From DAOPXV01 sp035352535 (GTDB lineage: Bacteria > Muiribacteriota > UBA9980): 22,580 nt of DNA. Location of the stretch: contig CAZJFS010000063.1 of the NCBI GenBank assembly GCA_964545075.1, positions 1 through 22,580 of the forward strand, in the 5' to 3' direction. Below, in pieces: positions 7,116 to 15,757 of the stretch; the stretch's first letter is position 1; every line of letters starts with the position of its first letter. A program made the translations under genes and the position numbers. Below the pieces are notes generated by a model. That model had not been told where the DNA came from. It searched no databases and saw only the letters and a program-made list of their open reading frames with translations.

Positions 7116-9745
7116 AATGCGTCATAATCCGCTTTGGTGGATTTTTGAAGGATCCAGGTGGCGAGCCCGTAATTTGTGAGGCCTTGAGGGTCGTTGAAAT
7201 TGGTAAGCGCCGCGTCGTATATTTTTTTACGCATGTTCGGCCTGTAAACGTTTCCGGTCATGACGGGAGGAATGTTATTTTCCCGCAGAAAGATCTCCGA
7301 ACCCATAAGCCTTAAAATAGAAGAAACGGTGGGCATATATGCGTCATAACCGGCGTCGCTTCTGGGACGGTTGCCAAGTTCGTTATAGATGGCGTTAGAT
7401 GTGTTGCCGATGTCCCAGGTCGAATTAGAAAGACGGGCGTCGGAACTTACCATACGCGCGTTCATGGTCATTTCCGGAAGAAAAAGCCTGTCGTTCGCGA
7501 AATCCTTGACAGGGTTAAGGAACTGACAGAACGGACGTTCCTGCGGCGAAGCGCCGTTGACGAGTCCGACCTTGTCGAAGAGCTTCCAGGCCATTGATGA
7601 ATTATCGCCCCAGATACAGCCTGGTTTCGTTTCGTTTATCACGTCGAATACGCCTCTTACTATGGCCGCTCGCGCCGCGGCATCGAGCTTTCCGGGCTTC
7701 ATCTTTAATATCTCTACGAAATCCTTGTCCTGCGGCGGGTTCGTCGGGGCGCTGACGTCCCTGACCTTGAGCTTTTTCGTCGCGGTGTCCAGTATGAATT
7801 TCTTCGCATCGATGGCGGGGTTTCCGCCCTGGAAAAATTCGTCGTCCAAAAATTTGAGGAAGGTCGCGCAATTAGGATCGGCTACGAAGGCGTTGACGTC
7901 GGCCCACTTCGTCGGAGTGGTTTTTATCGTATCGAGTATTGATCCGGGCTTTCCCGTCAGATCGTATGCGTTGATATCGGACATGTCTATGCGTCCGGCG
8001 CCGGCGCTTTTATATCGGACGATGTTCGTATTATCATAAAAATCCGTGAATTCCTGAACGCTGAAACCCGTGCCGGAGTTTGGAGTGTAAGCTATGGCCA
8101 TCGATAACTTCCATTCGACATAAGGCATCAACTCGTTTTCGAAGACCATGTCGGGCCTGGTGTAGTCGTACCAGATCTTCGCGTTTGAAAAAATTGTTAC
8201 GCGCTGGCGATAAACGCCCATGTTTTTATCGAGGTTTGCTTTTCTCCAGGTGGTATCATCCTGCCAGTAATCAATACCGGTGAGAGGATTGGGCATATAT
8301 TCGAGGAATTTATCGTCTTTGTAATTTTGCATTACGTCCGTCGTCTGGTTGAAGTCGCCGCAGATATAAATGTCCTTGTCCGATGCGATGACTATGTCGC
8401 GCTGAGGGTTTCCACGAATGCGCAGCGGCACTTCAGTGAATATGACGCCGTTAAAGCCAGGGTCTTTAAGTTTGGTCGATATCGCGGAGTCTTTAATGTT
8501 GGTTTCGCGTTCCATTCCCGCGAAGCATAGCAATCTTTGGCGAGTCTGATCGGCTTTTGCGGTTTCGCTTATGGACGCGCCGAAGTCGACGTACCGTAGA
8601 TTCGTGATATCCGCTGTCGAATAAGGATTTTTGAATTCGAATTTTCCGGTGTTGGCTTCGCCGAAGTTTCCGCCCGGGGCGGGTATGTATATGCCGCCGT
8701 TTTTAGCGAGATTTTTATATTTTTGCGTGAAGGTCTTTGAATTTACTATGGGAAGGTCGCGTCCGCCGTGGCGCCCGTCTTTCATAATGCCGCCGGCCCA
8801 GCTGCCGTTTTCCTGCTTGGCGCCGACGTTGTTTTTGGCGAAGTCAGCGTTCCATGTGCCGCCGGTAATGGTTTTAGCGCCTGTGCCCTGGGCGGGGGAG
8901 TAATTTATTTTCGATGAATTATTGTTTCGGCCGAGCTGTTTTCCATTGAGCGTGACGTAAGGGTCGAAGACATAAATCTCGCCCGTAGATCCGGTCGAAA
9001 TGTCGCTCATATTATCGAGTTTTAAAACAGGCGGATTGCCGTTGCCGAATATCGTTCCCAGATATACGAAGCGTCTGCCGTATAGCGTTCCGATGCTGAA
9101 GAAATTGGATGCGTCGGGCATTTTCGTTCCCGGAAGTCCGAGAACCATGTCCAGAAAATCGCTGTCATAGATGAGAAATTCCGAAAGGTCGCGCGCTTCT
9201 ACGATAGATGTAACCTTGACATATGTGCTGAAGTATTTTCCTATGGCTTCGATTTTATAGAACATATTTTCTTCGTTTATCGCTTTGGTATCCTTGTTGT
9301 CCTTTGCCGAGGCGTGTCCGCAGCGCACTTTGAAATCGCTAAGCTTAAGCGTCATTGAACCCAGCGTTCCGCCTACCGTGCCTGATGTTCCGGCAAGCGT
9401 CGCGTATGATGTCAAAGCTCCGGCGGGCTTTACGATGTTGCCGTGCTGAAGCGCCGCGTCCCAGACAAGATTTCCCTGCGCGTCAAGTTTGGTTGAATGC
9501 GTGTTCCATGGAGTAGCTCCGCCCCGAAGTTCACCTATGGCGCAGGAAATGCCGGCCTCGGCGGCGCATGTCGCCGCGTAAAATCTGGCTATTTCGTCAG
9601 TCATGGCTATCTGCCCGACCCGGTATTGGTGAAACGCGTATACAAACCCTACTATTACGATGACCGCGAGAAGTATTAGCGGAAAAACCATTCCGCGCTT
9701 GCGACTTTGAGCAGTTTTTTGAGGTGGCGTGCTTTTCAAATTCAT
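7112..9745 (-). CDS. Giant PilX/GspK-like prepilin protein (set A), 877 aa
   Basis: The leader ends in SRKR, with a probable cleavage site G18|M19 (RKRGMVFPLILL), a ~20-residue hydrophobic helix, and then ARFYAATCAAEAGIS, the AAEAG pattern diagnostic of PilX-type proteins. Mature position 5 is not Glu, as in PilX/GspK. At 877 residues it is several times the normal size. The rest is soluble and extracellular by topology. Around residues 445-465 the stretch IVIASDKDIYICGDFN resembles the strand repeats in its set B counterpart, while other regions are low in recognisable motifs. The start is supported by GGAG 6 bases upstream. It is 27 bases after a GspJ/PilW-like gene, completing an I-J-K order like that of type II secretion operons. 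Likely a large tip or adhesin subunit. Confidence 0.8.
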   Translation of the reverse strand: MNLKSTPPQKTAQSRKRGMVFPLILLAVIVIVGFVYAFHQYRVGQIAMTDEIARFYAATCAAEAGISCAIGELRGGATPWNTHSTKLDAQGNLVWDAALQHGNIVKPAGALTSYATLAGTSGTVGGTLGSMTLKLSDFKVRCGHASAKDNKDTKAINEENMFYKIEAIGKYFSTYVKVTSIVEARDLSEFLIYDSDFLDMVLGLPGTKMPDASNFFSIGTLYGRRFVYLGTIFGNGNPPVLKLDNMSDISTGSTGEIYVFDPYVTLNGKQLGRNNNSSKINYSPAQGTGAKTITGGTWNADFAKNNVGAKQENGSWAGGIMKDGRHGGRDLPIVNSKTFTQKYKNLAKNGGIYIPAPGGNFGEANTGKFEFKNPYSTADITNLRYVDFGASISETAKADQTRQRLLCFAGMERETNIKDSAISTKLKDPGFNGVIFTEVPLRIRGNPQRDIVIASDKDIYICGDFNQTTDVMQNYKDDKFLEYMPNPLTGIDYWQDDTTWRKANLDKNMGVYRQRVTIFSNAKIWYDYTRPDMVFENELMPYVEWKLSMAIAYTPNSGTGFSVQEFTDFYDNTNIVRYKSAGAGRIDMSDINAYDLTGKPGSILDTIKTTPTKWADVNAFVADPNCATFLKFLDDEFFQGGNPAIDAKKFILDTATKKLKVRDVSAPTNPPQDKDFVEILKMKPGKLDAAARAAIVRGVFDVINETKPGCIWGDNSSMAWKLFDKVGLVNGASPQERPFCQFLNPVKDFANDRLFLPEMTMNARMVSSDARLSNSTWDIGNTSNAIYNELGNRPRSDAGYDAYMPTVSSILRLMGSEIFLRENNIPPVMTGNVYRPNMRKKIYDAALTNFNDPQGLTNYGLATWILQKSTKADYDAF

Positions 9746-9772
9746 AATATCTCCATCCGAGCGGCCTGCATT

Positions 9773-10450
9773 TTAGTTAAGCTGGCAGCCGCGCATCGAA
9801 ATAGCCGTTTTAAACTCTATCGGATAACCTCCGCTTCCATCGGCGGAAGAAGAAGGCACCAGCATTTTTATTTTCACATATATCGTTTTTGGCCCCGCGC
9901 CATATGTCGGCTTGCCGCCGGCGTTTCCGGCAGGAGTCTCGCTGTCGATCCGGTAAAACATGAGCTCGTCGAGATTGTCGCCAACCAATTCATCGGACTT
10001 ATCCCCGGCTTTTCTCATAAGCTTGAATTTATTTGGTATTGTTTGCATCGGTTCGACCTTATATGTTATGAGTTCCGTCTTGAACTCGATATGTTTATCC
10101 GCGCCCGTGGGTTCCTTCGTGAAATCGGGTATCTGCTTGATTATTTCGAGTTTCTGGGTTTCGGGGGATATCCCGAGCGCCGCGACCTTGTTCTGCGCGA
10201 CCATGACCGGCGCTTCGTCATGAACGTAATTCGCTTCTTTTATGTCGCGGGAAAGCCGCATCAATATTTTTTGTGAGCGCTGATAGTAGTCCATCATCCT
10301 GGTCCCCGTATCGGATGTTTTAATGGTGCTTTTGAAGAGGGAAAATGCCCCGCCCGATATGAGCGCGAGACAAAGCACGGTTACCATGATTTCTATGATG
10401 GTGAACCCGGTGCCGCTAAATATTTTGTTTTTTGAATATATTTTGTTCAT
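9773..10450 (-). CDS. Prepilin-like protein, GspJ/PilW-like (set A)
   Basis: About 225 residues. Prepilin motif TGFTIIEIMV with cleavage G15|F16 and Glu at mature position 5, then a hydrophobic helix and a polar soluble domain. The helix is followed by YYQRSQKILMRLSRDIKEA, resembling the conserved pattern after the helix in PilW/GspJ. I chose the ATG at 10450, preceded by AAGGAA at good spacing, over an in-frame ATG at 10528 that would overlap the upstream gene by 67 bases and place ~40 residues before the cleavage site. Co-transcribed with its neighbours (11-base gap upstream). The C-terminal GAGPKTIYVKIKMLV region ends in a Cys-containing tail (GCQLN). Confidence 0.87.
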   Translation of the reverse strand: MNKIYSKNKIFSGTGFTIIEIMVTVLCLALISGGAFSLFKSTIKTSDTGTRMMDYYQRSQKILMRLSRDIKEANYVHDEAPVMVAQNKVAALGISPETQKLEIIKQIPDFTKEPTGADKHIEFKTELITYKVEPMQTIPNKFKLMRKAGDKSDELVGDNLDELMFYRIDSETPAGNAGGKPTYGAGPKTIYVKIKMLVPSSSADGSGGYPIEFKTAISMRGCQLN

Positions 10451-10461
10451 AACGTTTCCTT

Positions 10462-10926
10462 CTATTGCGTCTTTGTGACGCATGTCGCGAGCCGGTAGGA
10501 AAGAGCTCTCTTGTCCTCGCTTACCCATTTTATTTCGAGATCCAGCGATTTCAGGTTCAGTGGGAGCGTTCCTCCCGCGCCGCCGACGTTTTTAATGCTT
10601 ATGTTGCGCGTGAATTTTATTTTTCCGATCTGGACCTCATGGGGATATTCCGCCGTTACGGTCTGGCCGTTGATATAAGCCTCGATCGATTCCGGCCCCG
10701 CATCTTCAACTGAAATTTTATCGAAGGGAAAATTCCTTATGGTTTCGACGGTTTCCTGGGCGATCATGACCGCCGCCGAAAAGTCTCTCGTGCGGCTGAT
10801 GCTCCCGAGCTCGCCCGACATCATCGAGAAGGTGCCGAGGAGTATGAATGCCATTATGACAAGGCCGATTATGAGTTCTATCATGGAGAACCCTGTTTTA
10901 GAAGAATTTTTAAGTATTATACTCAT
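10462..10926 (-). CDS. Prepilin-like protein, GspI/PilV-like (set A)
   Basis: 154 residues with prepilin motif KTGFSMIELI, cleavage G12|F13, Glu at mature position 5 and a helix to about residue 33. The next segment, AAVMIAQETVETIRNFPFDKI, has the A(x)xxAqexiExiRnfPfdkI pattern typical of GspI/PilV minor pilins and parallels the set B protein at 3728-4219. First of set A, 20 bases after the DUF2229-type gene, with GGTGA upstream of its ATG. No terminator or clear promoter separates it from that gene, so set A may be read through from the promoter at 12359-12387. Confidence 0.87.
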   Translation of the reverse strand: MSIILKNSSKTGFSMIELIIGLVIMAFILLGTFSMMSGELGSISRTRDFSAAVMIAQETVETIRNFPFDKISVEDAGPESIEAYINGQTVTAEYPHEVQIGKIKFTRNISIKNVGGAGGTLPLNLKSLDLEIKWVSEDKRALSYRLATCVTKTQ

Positions 10927-10946
10927 TTATTATTTCACCGCGCTTT

Positions 10947-11903
10947 TTATTCAAGCATGTCCATGAAAGCTTCTATTCTTGTTATTAGCCCGGCGCGAGC
11001 GGTATGTTCGTCTACCGTAAGAGGCAAAAACGGAATGCCCGCGCTTTTAAATTCGTTCTGCACGATCGTTAGCATGATGGAGTCGAGTCCGCATCCGAAA
11101 GGCGATACGTATATGACGCCGTCGGTTTTAAAATCGTCGTTTTTTATCAGAAATGCCGCCGTTTTATATATTTCGCGGCCGAACGCCCAGAAAAGACCTG
11201 AAGGGAATTTGGAAAAATCACATTTTACGCTTTCTATATCGATATCTTCGGTTGTTATCGATACCGCGTCACGCTTTTTAAGTTCATTCATAATTCCGGT
11301 ATTGACGAAATCGTCGTGTATGTTATAAGGATGACCGAGCACTCCGATTTTGTATTTATGTTCCGTCAGGCGTTTTGATTTGAAAATTTTCATGCGTTCC
11401 GACAAAATGCCGTTCAAGCATGAAACGCCGCGTTCATAGGCGCGGTCGATCTTGAAAGGGTTCCAGGAAAAATTATATCCGATGTTTCTGAATGCGCTTT
11501 TATTGGAAAAATTATGGACGTCGAACGTGCTGTCGATGATTTTGGGCGGATTTTCACCTTTTTTTTTCATGGGATCTATGACGAGGCATTTTACCATGTC
11601 AGTAAAACCTATCATTTTAGGGCATACGTAACTTTTTTCCTCGAGTCTTAAAAATCTCGGGAGAAAAAGGTAGTCGGCTTTTTTTTCGAGAAGCTCGCCA
11701 ATGTGGCCGAATGCCAGTTTTATAGGTACGCATGAATCCGCGTGCGCATGGGTGCTGCCGATTTTAAGGGTTTTTGCCGATGAAAATCCGGAAACGGAAA
11801 GCCTTACTCCGAGTTCACTGAAAAATGTTTCCCAGAGCGGATAGTAGCGGTAATATAACAGCGATTTAGCTATCGCAACGGTTTTTTCACCCGAAGAAAG
11901 CAT
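10947..11903 (-). CDS. Acyl-CoA dehydratase activase-related protein (DUF2229-type), stand-alone
   Basis: 318 residues resembling the DUF2229 module normally found in large proteins fused to BadF/BcrD-type ATPase activators of 2-hydroxyacyl-CoA dehydratases. Seen: YYRYYPLWETFFSELG near the N-terminus, HADSCVPIKLAFGHI, LPRFLR, YVCPKMIG, GHPYNIHD, SPFGCGLDSI and PLTVDEHTARAG at the end. The Cys residues in the SCVP, VCPK and GCG motifs could bind an Fe-S cluster (inference). No ATPase activator or dehydratase gene lies in the window, so its partner is unknown. Starts 4 bases after the yjbQ stop with only a weak AGGA upstream, so coupling to yjbQ is likely. Confidence 0.8.
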   Translation of the reverse strand: MLSSGEKTVAIAKSLLYYRYYPLWETFFSELGVRLSVSGFSSAKTLKIGSTHAHADSCVPIKLAFGHIGELLEKKADYLFLPRFLRLEEKSYVCPKMIGFTDMVKCLVIDPMKKKGENPPKIIDSTFDVHNFSNKSAFRNIGYNFSWNPFKIDRAYERGVSCLNGILSERMKIFKSKRLTEHKYKIGVLGHPYNIHDDFVNTGIMNELKKRDAVSITTEDIDIESVKCDFSKFPSGLFWAFGREIYKTAAFLIKNDDFKTDGVIYVSPFGCGLDSIMLTIVQNEFKSAGIPFLPLTVDEHTARAGLITRIEAFMDMLE

Positions 11904-11907
11904 AATC

Positions 11908-12318
11908 TTATATTCCTATTATCTTAACGATAACGTTTCGTTCCTTAGGCCCGTCGAACTCGGCCATGAAAACCGCCTGATTTTTCTTCAGGTCGATACA
12001 GAAGTTCGTGACCGGCACCGCGACTGAATTGCCGATAATGATCGATTTGAGATGAGCTTCGGCGTTATTATCGATCATGTTGTGAACGTAACTGGAATGA
12101 TACGGAAACAATTTCTGTAAAATGATTTCGAAATCTTCTTTAAGGTTTTCCTCGTCGTCATTTATATATAATCCCGCGGTCGTGTGAAGCAGGAAAATAT
12201 GGCATATACCGTCGGATATATCGCTGTTTTTAAGGATCTCGACCACTTTTTCAGTGATGTTGTGGCCTTCCAGCGGATTTTGCGTTTTTATAGTGAATTT
12301 TTCAGTATGTATCTTCAA
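11908..12318 (-). CDS. yjbQ: YjbQ/UPF0047 family protein
   Basis: 136 residues, the usual length for this compact trimeric family, which is listed as a secondary thiamine-phosphate synthase although its true substrate is unsettled. Conserved features: LLHTTAGLYIND near residues 43-54 (family HTTxGl.iNe), DNNAEAHLKS near 83-92 (family D.NA.aHLk, likely metal or phosphate binding), and FDGPKERNVIVKIIG at the C-terminus (family DGPR.R.i.v...G). It starts at TTG: AAGGTG lies 5 bases upstream, and an ATG start would shorten the conserved N-terminus. A promoter lies about 40 bases upstream. Followed 4 bases later by the DUF2229-type gene. Confidence 0.92.
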   Translation of the reverse strand: MKIHTEKFTIKTQNPLEGHNITEKVVEILKNSDISDGICHIFLLHTTAGLYINDDEENLKEDFEIILQKLFPYHSSYVHNMIDNNAEAHLKSIIIGNSVAVPVTNFCIDLKKNQAVFMAEFDGPKERNVIVKIIGI

Positions 12319-12358
12319 AATGTCACCTTACATTTCAAGTAATTGGGCTGTTATTTAT

Positions 12359-12387
12359 ATTTTAACACAAATATAGCAAAATATCAA
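12359..12387 (-). promoter_or_regulatory. Sigma-70-type promoter for yjbQ
   Basis: Minus strand: -35 TTGATA (12382-12387), 17-base spacer, -10 TAAAAT (12359-12364). Predicted start near 12352, leader about 34 bases. The -35 overlaps the stop codon of the thioredoxin-like gene. No terminator precedes it, so yjbQ may also receive read-through. Confidence 0.7.
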
Positions 12388-12980
12388 TTTATTAAAGCCT
12401 TTATATTTTTTTCAACGTCGTCGAAGTCTATTTCGCTTTCCGCCTTATATTTGAGGACGCCTTCGGCTGAAATAAGGAAAAGCGAAGGCGTTTCCATGAC
12501 GCCGTAATTGTCCGCCGTCGTGAAATACCTGTTTTCTCCGACCGTTTCTATTATTTCGAAAAGGTTCCTGAATTCTTCCATTTGATTGTTTTTAATGAAA
12601 TTAAGCGCCGCCGCGCGCTGTTCTTCGGAGTCCACGTTCACCGTTATGAACGTGATGTTTTTTTTATAAGCGTCGTGAAGCCTTTTGATGTGTTTGATGT
12701 CGGCCACGCAGTTCGGGCATTGCAGATACCAGAAAAGTATGAGCGTCGGTTTGTCTCTTTCATTTTTTTTTCCGCGGTTGAAATCAATATCGGTGATCTG
12801 CTTTTTTCCCGCTTCGACGAGCGATATGTGCGGGGCGTAAGCTCCGATCGGAAGATTGCGCGGGCCTGAATAACCGCTCTGGTCAGCCGCGACAGCCGAG
12901 GGAAAATTCGCCGCCGGAAAAAAGAAGAAAAAAACAAATAAGGCTATTAATAAAAGATTTTTTGAAAAAATTCCGTTCAT
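12384..12980 (-). CDS. Secreted TlpA/redoxin-like thioredoxin-fold protein
   Basis: 198 residues. Signal peptide 1-~32 (hydrophobic run of Phe, ending AVAADQ), then a TlpA/ResA-like fold: GAYAPHISL, then LILFWYLQCPNC with active-site Cys 88 and Cys 91 (CPNC rather than the commoner CxPC), and ETPSLFLI with the expected cis-Pro near residue 162. Probably an extracytoplasmic thiol-disulfide reductant or peroxiredoxin-like protein. Strong GGAGG 8 bases before the ATG. It is 37 bases after rsmB and is the last gene before the yjbQ promoter. No cytochrome c maturation gene is nearby, so the partner is unknown. Confidence 0.85.
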   Translation of the reverse strand: MNGIFSKNLLLIALFVFFFFFPAANFPSAVAADQSGYSGPRNLPIGAYAPHISLVEAGKKQITDIDFNRGKKNERDKPTLILFWYLQCPNCVADIKHIKRLHDAYKKNITFITVNVDSEEQRAAALNFIKNNQMEEFRNLFEIIETVGENRYFTTADNYGVMETPSLFLISAEGVLKYKAESEIDFDDVEKNIKALIN

Positions 12981-13017
12981 TTACATTCCTCCATTTAAGC
13001 TTCTTCTTGTTCCGCTT

Positions 13018-14436
13018 TTATTCTTTTTTTAAGAGCGCGTAAAAAAAACCTTCGTTGCCGTCCTCATCCGGTATCATCTGAAGATAATTTCCGCGGGCCT
13101 CGCCTCCGGCCGCGAACTTTAATTCTTTAAGAGCCTCTGAAACTGACACGGATCTGAAATCCGGATTTTCTGAAATAAACCTGTCTATTTGAATCGCGTT
13201 TTCGAGGCTGTTGAGCGTGCATGTGGCGTAAAGAAGCGTTCCGCCTTTTTTAAGCATTTTTGATATATTGGCGAGTATTTTATGTTGTATCGGCGCTATG
13301 GCCGTCAGGTCGGATGCCGAAAAACGGTACTTAAGATCTATCCTGTTCCTTAAAAGCCCGAGCCCGGAGCAGGGCGCGTCTATGAGTATCCTGTCGAACA
13401 TTTCCCGCCCTTTTTCTTCGGCGGCGCCTTTGAACTTTTCGGTGATGGCGGAGGCAGAAACATATTCGGCGGAAGCGTCCATGGCGAAAACATTAGATAG
13501 CTTCAGCCTGTCGGCATTATCGACTATTTTCGAGATTTTTGACGCGGACACGTCGATGGCGATTATTTTCGCCTGGCATCCGGATATTTCAGCCATATGC
13601 GTCGTTTTATTTCCGGGCGATGCGCACGCGTCGAGCACCAATTCTCCGCTTTTGGGCGCAAGCAGCCAGGCCGCGAGATATGCGCTTCTGCCCATCGGCG
13701 TTATTTTTCCGGAGCGGAATTCGGCCGTTTCGGTGAGGTCAAAGTTGAAGGCGCTTCTTCCGGCGGAGTAAAGGTCGAATCCTTCGTATATGACTTGCGG
13801 CTCCAGATCGTATTTTTCAGCGAATTCCCTCAAAAAAATCGCGCGAGTTTCGGCGCTGTATAAAAGTTGAGGATTGAGGCGGAAAGTCGCTTCGGGCGGC
13901 GACAGCGAACATTTCATAACGTTTTCGGCGGCCGTTTCGCCGAGCTCTCGGATAAGAAAATCGCACAAGGGCTGCGGGCAGGAATATTTTATTGAAATCG
14001 CCTTTTTCCTGTCTTTGATTTTTATTTCGGGAATTTCGAATTTGAACCCGTTGAAATATTTGTCCAGATTATTCGTAAGAGCGGTCGCCAGCGCGCCATT
14101 TTGATATTGCCTTAAAAGTATTTTCAGCTCGCGTATGACGTTGTCGCCGTTCGACTGAAAAGTGCCGAGCGCGATCGCGAGCGAAACGACCTTTAAAGTA
14201 ACGGCGGAGTTTTTTTTCAGCTGGGCGTCGCGGATTATAAATGTTTTCGCGAGATAATCGAAGGTTATCTTTTTCTGCATGTAATAAGCGCAGAAGTTGA
14301 TGAGCTTGTACCTGTGTTCCGGCTCGATAGCTCCGGTTTTCGCGAGCGCATTGAAATAACTGCGCGATCGGCTTATGCGGAATTCGGCATTGTTGAGGAA
14401 AAAATCGAAAGCAAAAAAACAGTTGATTGTCGCCAT
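13018..14436 (-). CDS. rsmB: 16S rRNA (cytosine-C5) methyltransferase, RsmB/NOL1/NOP2/Sun family
   Basis: 472 residues: an N-terminal NusB-like helical domain (~1-140), then the RsmB/NOP methyltransferase domain. SAM-binding motif I DACASPGNKTTHMAE near residues 268-282, motif IV DAPCSGLGLLRN near 352-363, and motif VI YATCTLNS near 401-408 carry the Cys pair used by this class (catalytic Cys in motif VI, release Cys in motif IV). Expected substrate is C967 of 16S rRNA; members are hard to tell from RsmF by sequence, but the NusB-like domain favours RsmB. Starts 4 bases after the acetyltransferase stop, with a weak GAAG site lying in that gene's last codons. Confidence 0.92.
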   Translation of the reverse strand: MATINCFFAFDFFLNNAEFRISRSRSYFNALAKTGAIEPEHRYKLINFCAYYMQKKITFDYLAKTFIIRDAQLKKNSAVTLKVVSLAIALGTFQSNGDNVIRELKILLRQYQNGALATALTNNLDKYFNGFKFEIPEIKIKDRKKAISIKYSCPQPLCDFLIRELGETAAENVMKCSLSPPEATFRLNPQLLYSAETRAIFLREFAEKYDLEPQVIYEGFDLYSAGRSAFNFDLTETAEFRSGKITPMGRSAYLAAWLLAPKSGELVLDACASPGNKTTHMAEISGCQAKIIAIDVSASKISKIVDNADRLKLSNVFAMDASAEYVSASAITEKFKGAAEEKGREMFDRILIDAPCSGLGLLRNRIDLKYRFSASDLTAIAPIQHKILANISKMLKKGGTLLYATCTLNSLENAIQIDRFISENPDFRSVSVSEALKELKFAAGGEARGNYLQMIPDEDGNEGFFYALLKKE

Positions 14437-14440
14437 AATA

Positions 14441-14947
14441 TTACTTCTTCACGTCCATAAACATTTCTATGTGGTCTATGCCTGCTTCGTCGAACACGTC
14501 GCCATGCGCTTTGAATCCAAATTTTTCATACATGTGCTTGATATAACATTGCGCGTGCAGGCATATCTTCGAGGCCCCCTTTTTTTTGGAAAGCCATATC
14601 AGATATTTAACGACGGCCGATCCTATGCCGCGCTTGCGAAATTCGGGCATGACCGCGATCCTGCCGATTTTAGCTATATTCGGTTTTCCGGCTTCATCCG
14701 TTCCGTATATTAATCTTCCGGCCGCGGCCGGCTTGCCGTTATATCGGGCCATTACGTGGATGACGCCGTTGTTTTTCGCCGGAAAGGTTTCCGGGAGCCG
14801 GCGGCCCGTGAGCTCGGCGTCGTATTCGTCGATTTCTATTTCGGCTGGGACATTCTGGCCGATTATGAATACTTCGCGTCTTATGCTCATATAGTCTTTC
14901 GCATAACTATTGTCGCGGTCTATTTGAATTATTTCGAGTTCCTGCAT
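14441..14947 (-). CDS. GNAT-family N-acetyltransferase, ElaA-like
   Basis: 168 residues with a GNAT fold. The acetyl-CoA loop is RIAVMPEFRKRGIGSAVV (Q/RxxGxG/A pattern). The C-terminal LHAQCYIKHMYEKFGF and FDEAGIDHIEM match the ElaA subgroup pattern (hAQ....fYekfGF...g..f.eaGipHi.M). Acetyl acceptor unknown. It lies 17 bases after dapB and 4 bases before rsmB, in one transcript. The ribosome site is modest (CAGGT about 9 bases upstream). Confidence is high for the family, low for the substrate. Confidence 0.88.
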   Translation of the reverse strand: MQELEIIQIDRDNSYAKDYMSIRREVFIIGQNVPAEIEIDEYDAELTGRRLPETFPAKNNGVIHVMARYNGKPAAAGRLIYGTDEAGKPNIAKIGRIAVMPEFRKRGIGSAVVKYLIWLSKKKGASKICLHAQCYIKHMYEKFGFKAHGDVFDEAGIDHIEMFMDVKK

Positions 14948-14964
14948 TTTATTTTTTACCTGAT

Positions 14965-15744
14965 TTAAAATTTAAGATCCAGAAAATTTTCAAGTCCGAA
15001 ATAAAACCCTTTTCTTTTAACTATCGCTTTTATAGCCGTTACGATACCTGGCATGAATGAATCGAGAGAGAGGCTGTCATGCCTTATAGTGAGCGTCTGG
15101 CCAATGTCGCCGAAGATAACCTGCTGATGGGCCACCATTCCGGGGAGCCGCACCGAGTGTATGTTTATTCCGGAAATTTCGCCGCCGCGCACGCCTTCGA
15201 GTTTGAATATTTCGGGAAGTCTGGACTGCGGCCTGAGATTTTCAGCCATCATTTTAGCCGTCATCAATGCCGTGCCGGATGGCGCGTCGGCTTTTTTGTC
15301 GTGGTGGAATTCAATTATTTCAGCTTTTTTCATATATTTGGCCGCGATCTGCGAGAATTTCATCATTAAGACGGCGCCGATAGCGAAATTTGGGGCAACC
15401 AGCACGGCGACGCCGTTTTCCTTCGTCAGTTTTTCTATTTCCTCGAAGTTTTCGGATGAAAGTCCGGTAGTTCCGACGACGCAATGTATTTTAAGGGAAA
15501 CCGCTTTTTTTACGTTTTCAAAAACGCTTTGAGGGTGGGTGAAATCGACAAGCACGTCGGCCGGCCGCAAAAATTTCGCCTGTTCGATCTCGTTGGTCAC
15601 GCTGATGCCGTATTTCTTAGAGCCGATCTCGTTCACGTCGATGAGCCCGACCAGTTCCATTTCTTTTTCTTCCCGTATGGCTTCGGCGACGGCCGTTCCC
15701 ATGCGTCCGAGCGCTCCGGCTATGGCTACGTTTATTTTATGCAT
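14965..15744 (-). CDS. dapB: 4-hydroxy-tetrahydrodipicolinate reductase
   Basis: About 259 residues (E. coli DapB has 273). Reduces 4-hydroxy-tetrahydrodipicolinate with NAD(P)H in the diaminopimelate/lysine route, which feeds peptidoglycan. Seen: Rossmann start VAIAGALGRMG, LVDFTHPQS, CVVGTTGLS, and the catalytic and substrate stretch EFHHDKKADAPSGTAL (family E.HH..K.DaPSGTA), then SVRLPGMVAHQQVIFG near the C-terminus. I chose the ATG at 15744 with CGGAG 8 bases upstream; the in-frame ATG at 15780 would overlap the preceding dcd-like gene and add an unneeded tail. Followed 17 bases later by the GNAT gene. Confidence 0.95.
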   Translation of the reverse strand: MHKINVAIAGALGRMGTAVAEAIREEKEMELVGLIDVNEIGSKKYGISVTNEIEQAKFLRPADVLVDFTHPQSVFENVKKAVSLKIHCVVGTTGLSSENFEEIEKLTKENGVAVLVAPNFAIGAVLMMKFSQIAAKYMKKAEIIEFHHDKKADAPSGTALMTAKMMAENLRPQSRLPEIFKLEGVRGGEISGINIHSVRLPGMVAHQQVIFGDIGQTLTIRHDSLSLDSFMPGIVTAIKAIVKRKGFYFGLENFLDLKF

Positions 15745-15757
15745 AAAAACACTCCGT

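Noticed and set aside
9707..10276. 189-residue plus-strand open frame over the set A pilin genes
   Set aside because: Antisense to two clear prepilin genes, with composition typical of a shadow frame.
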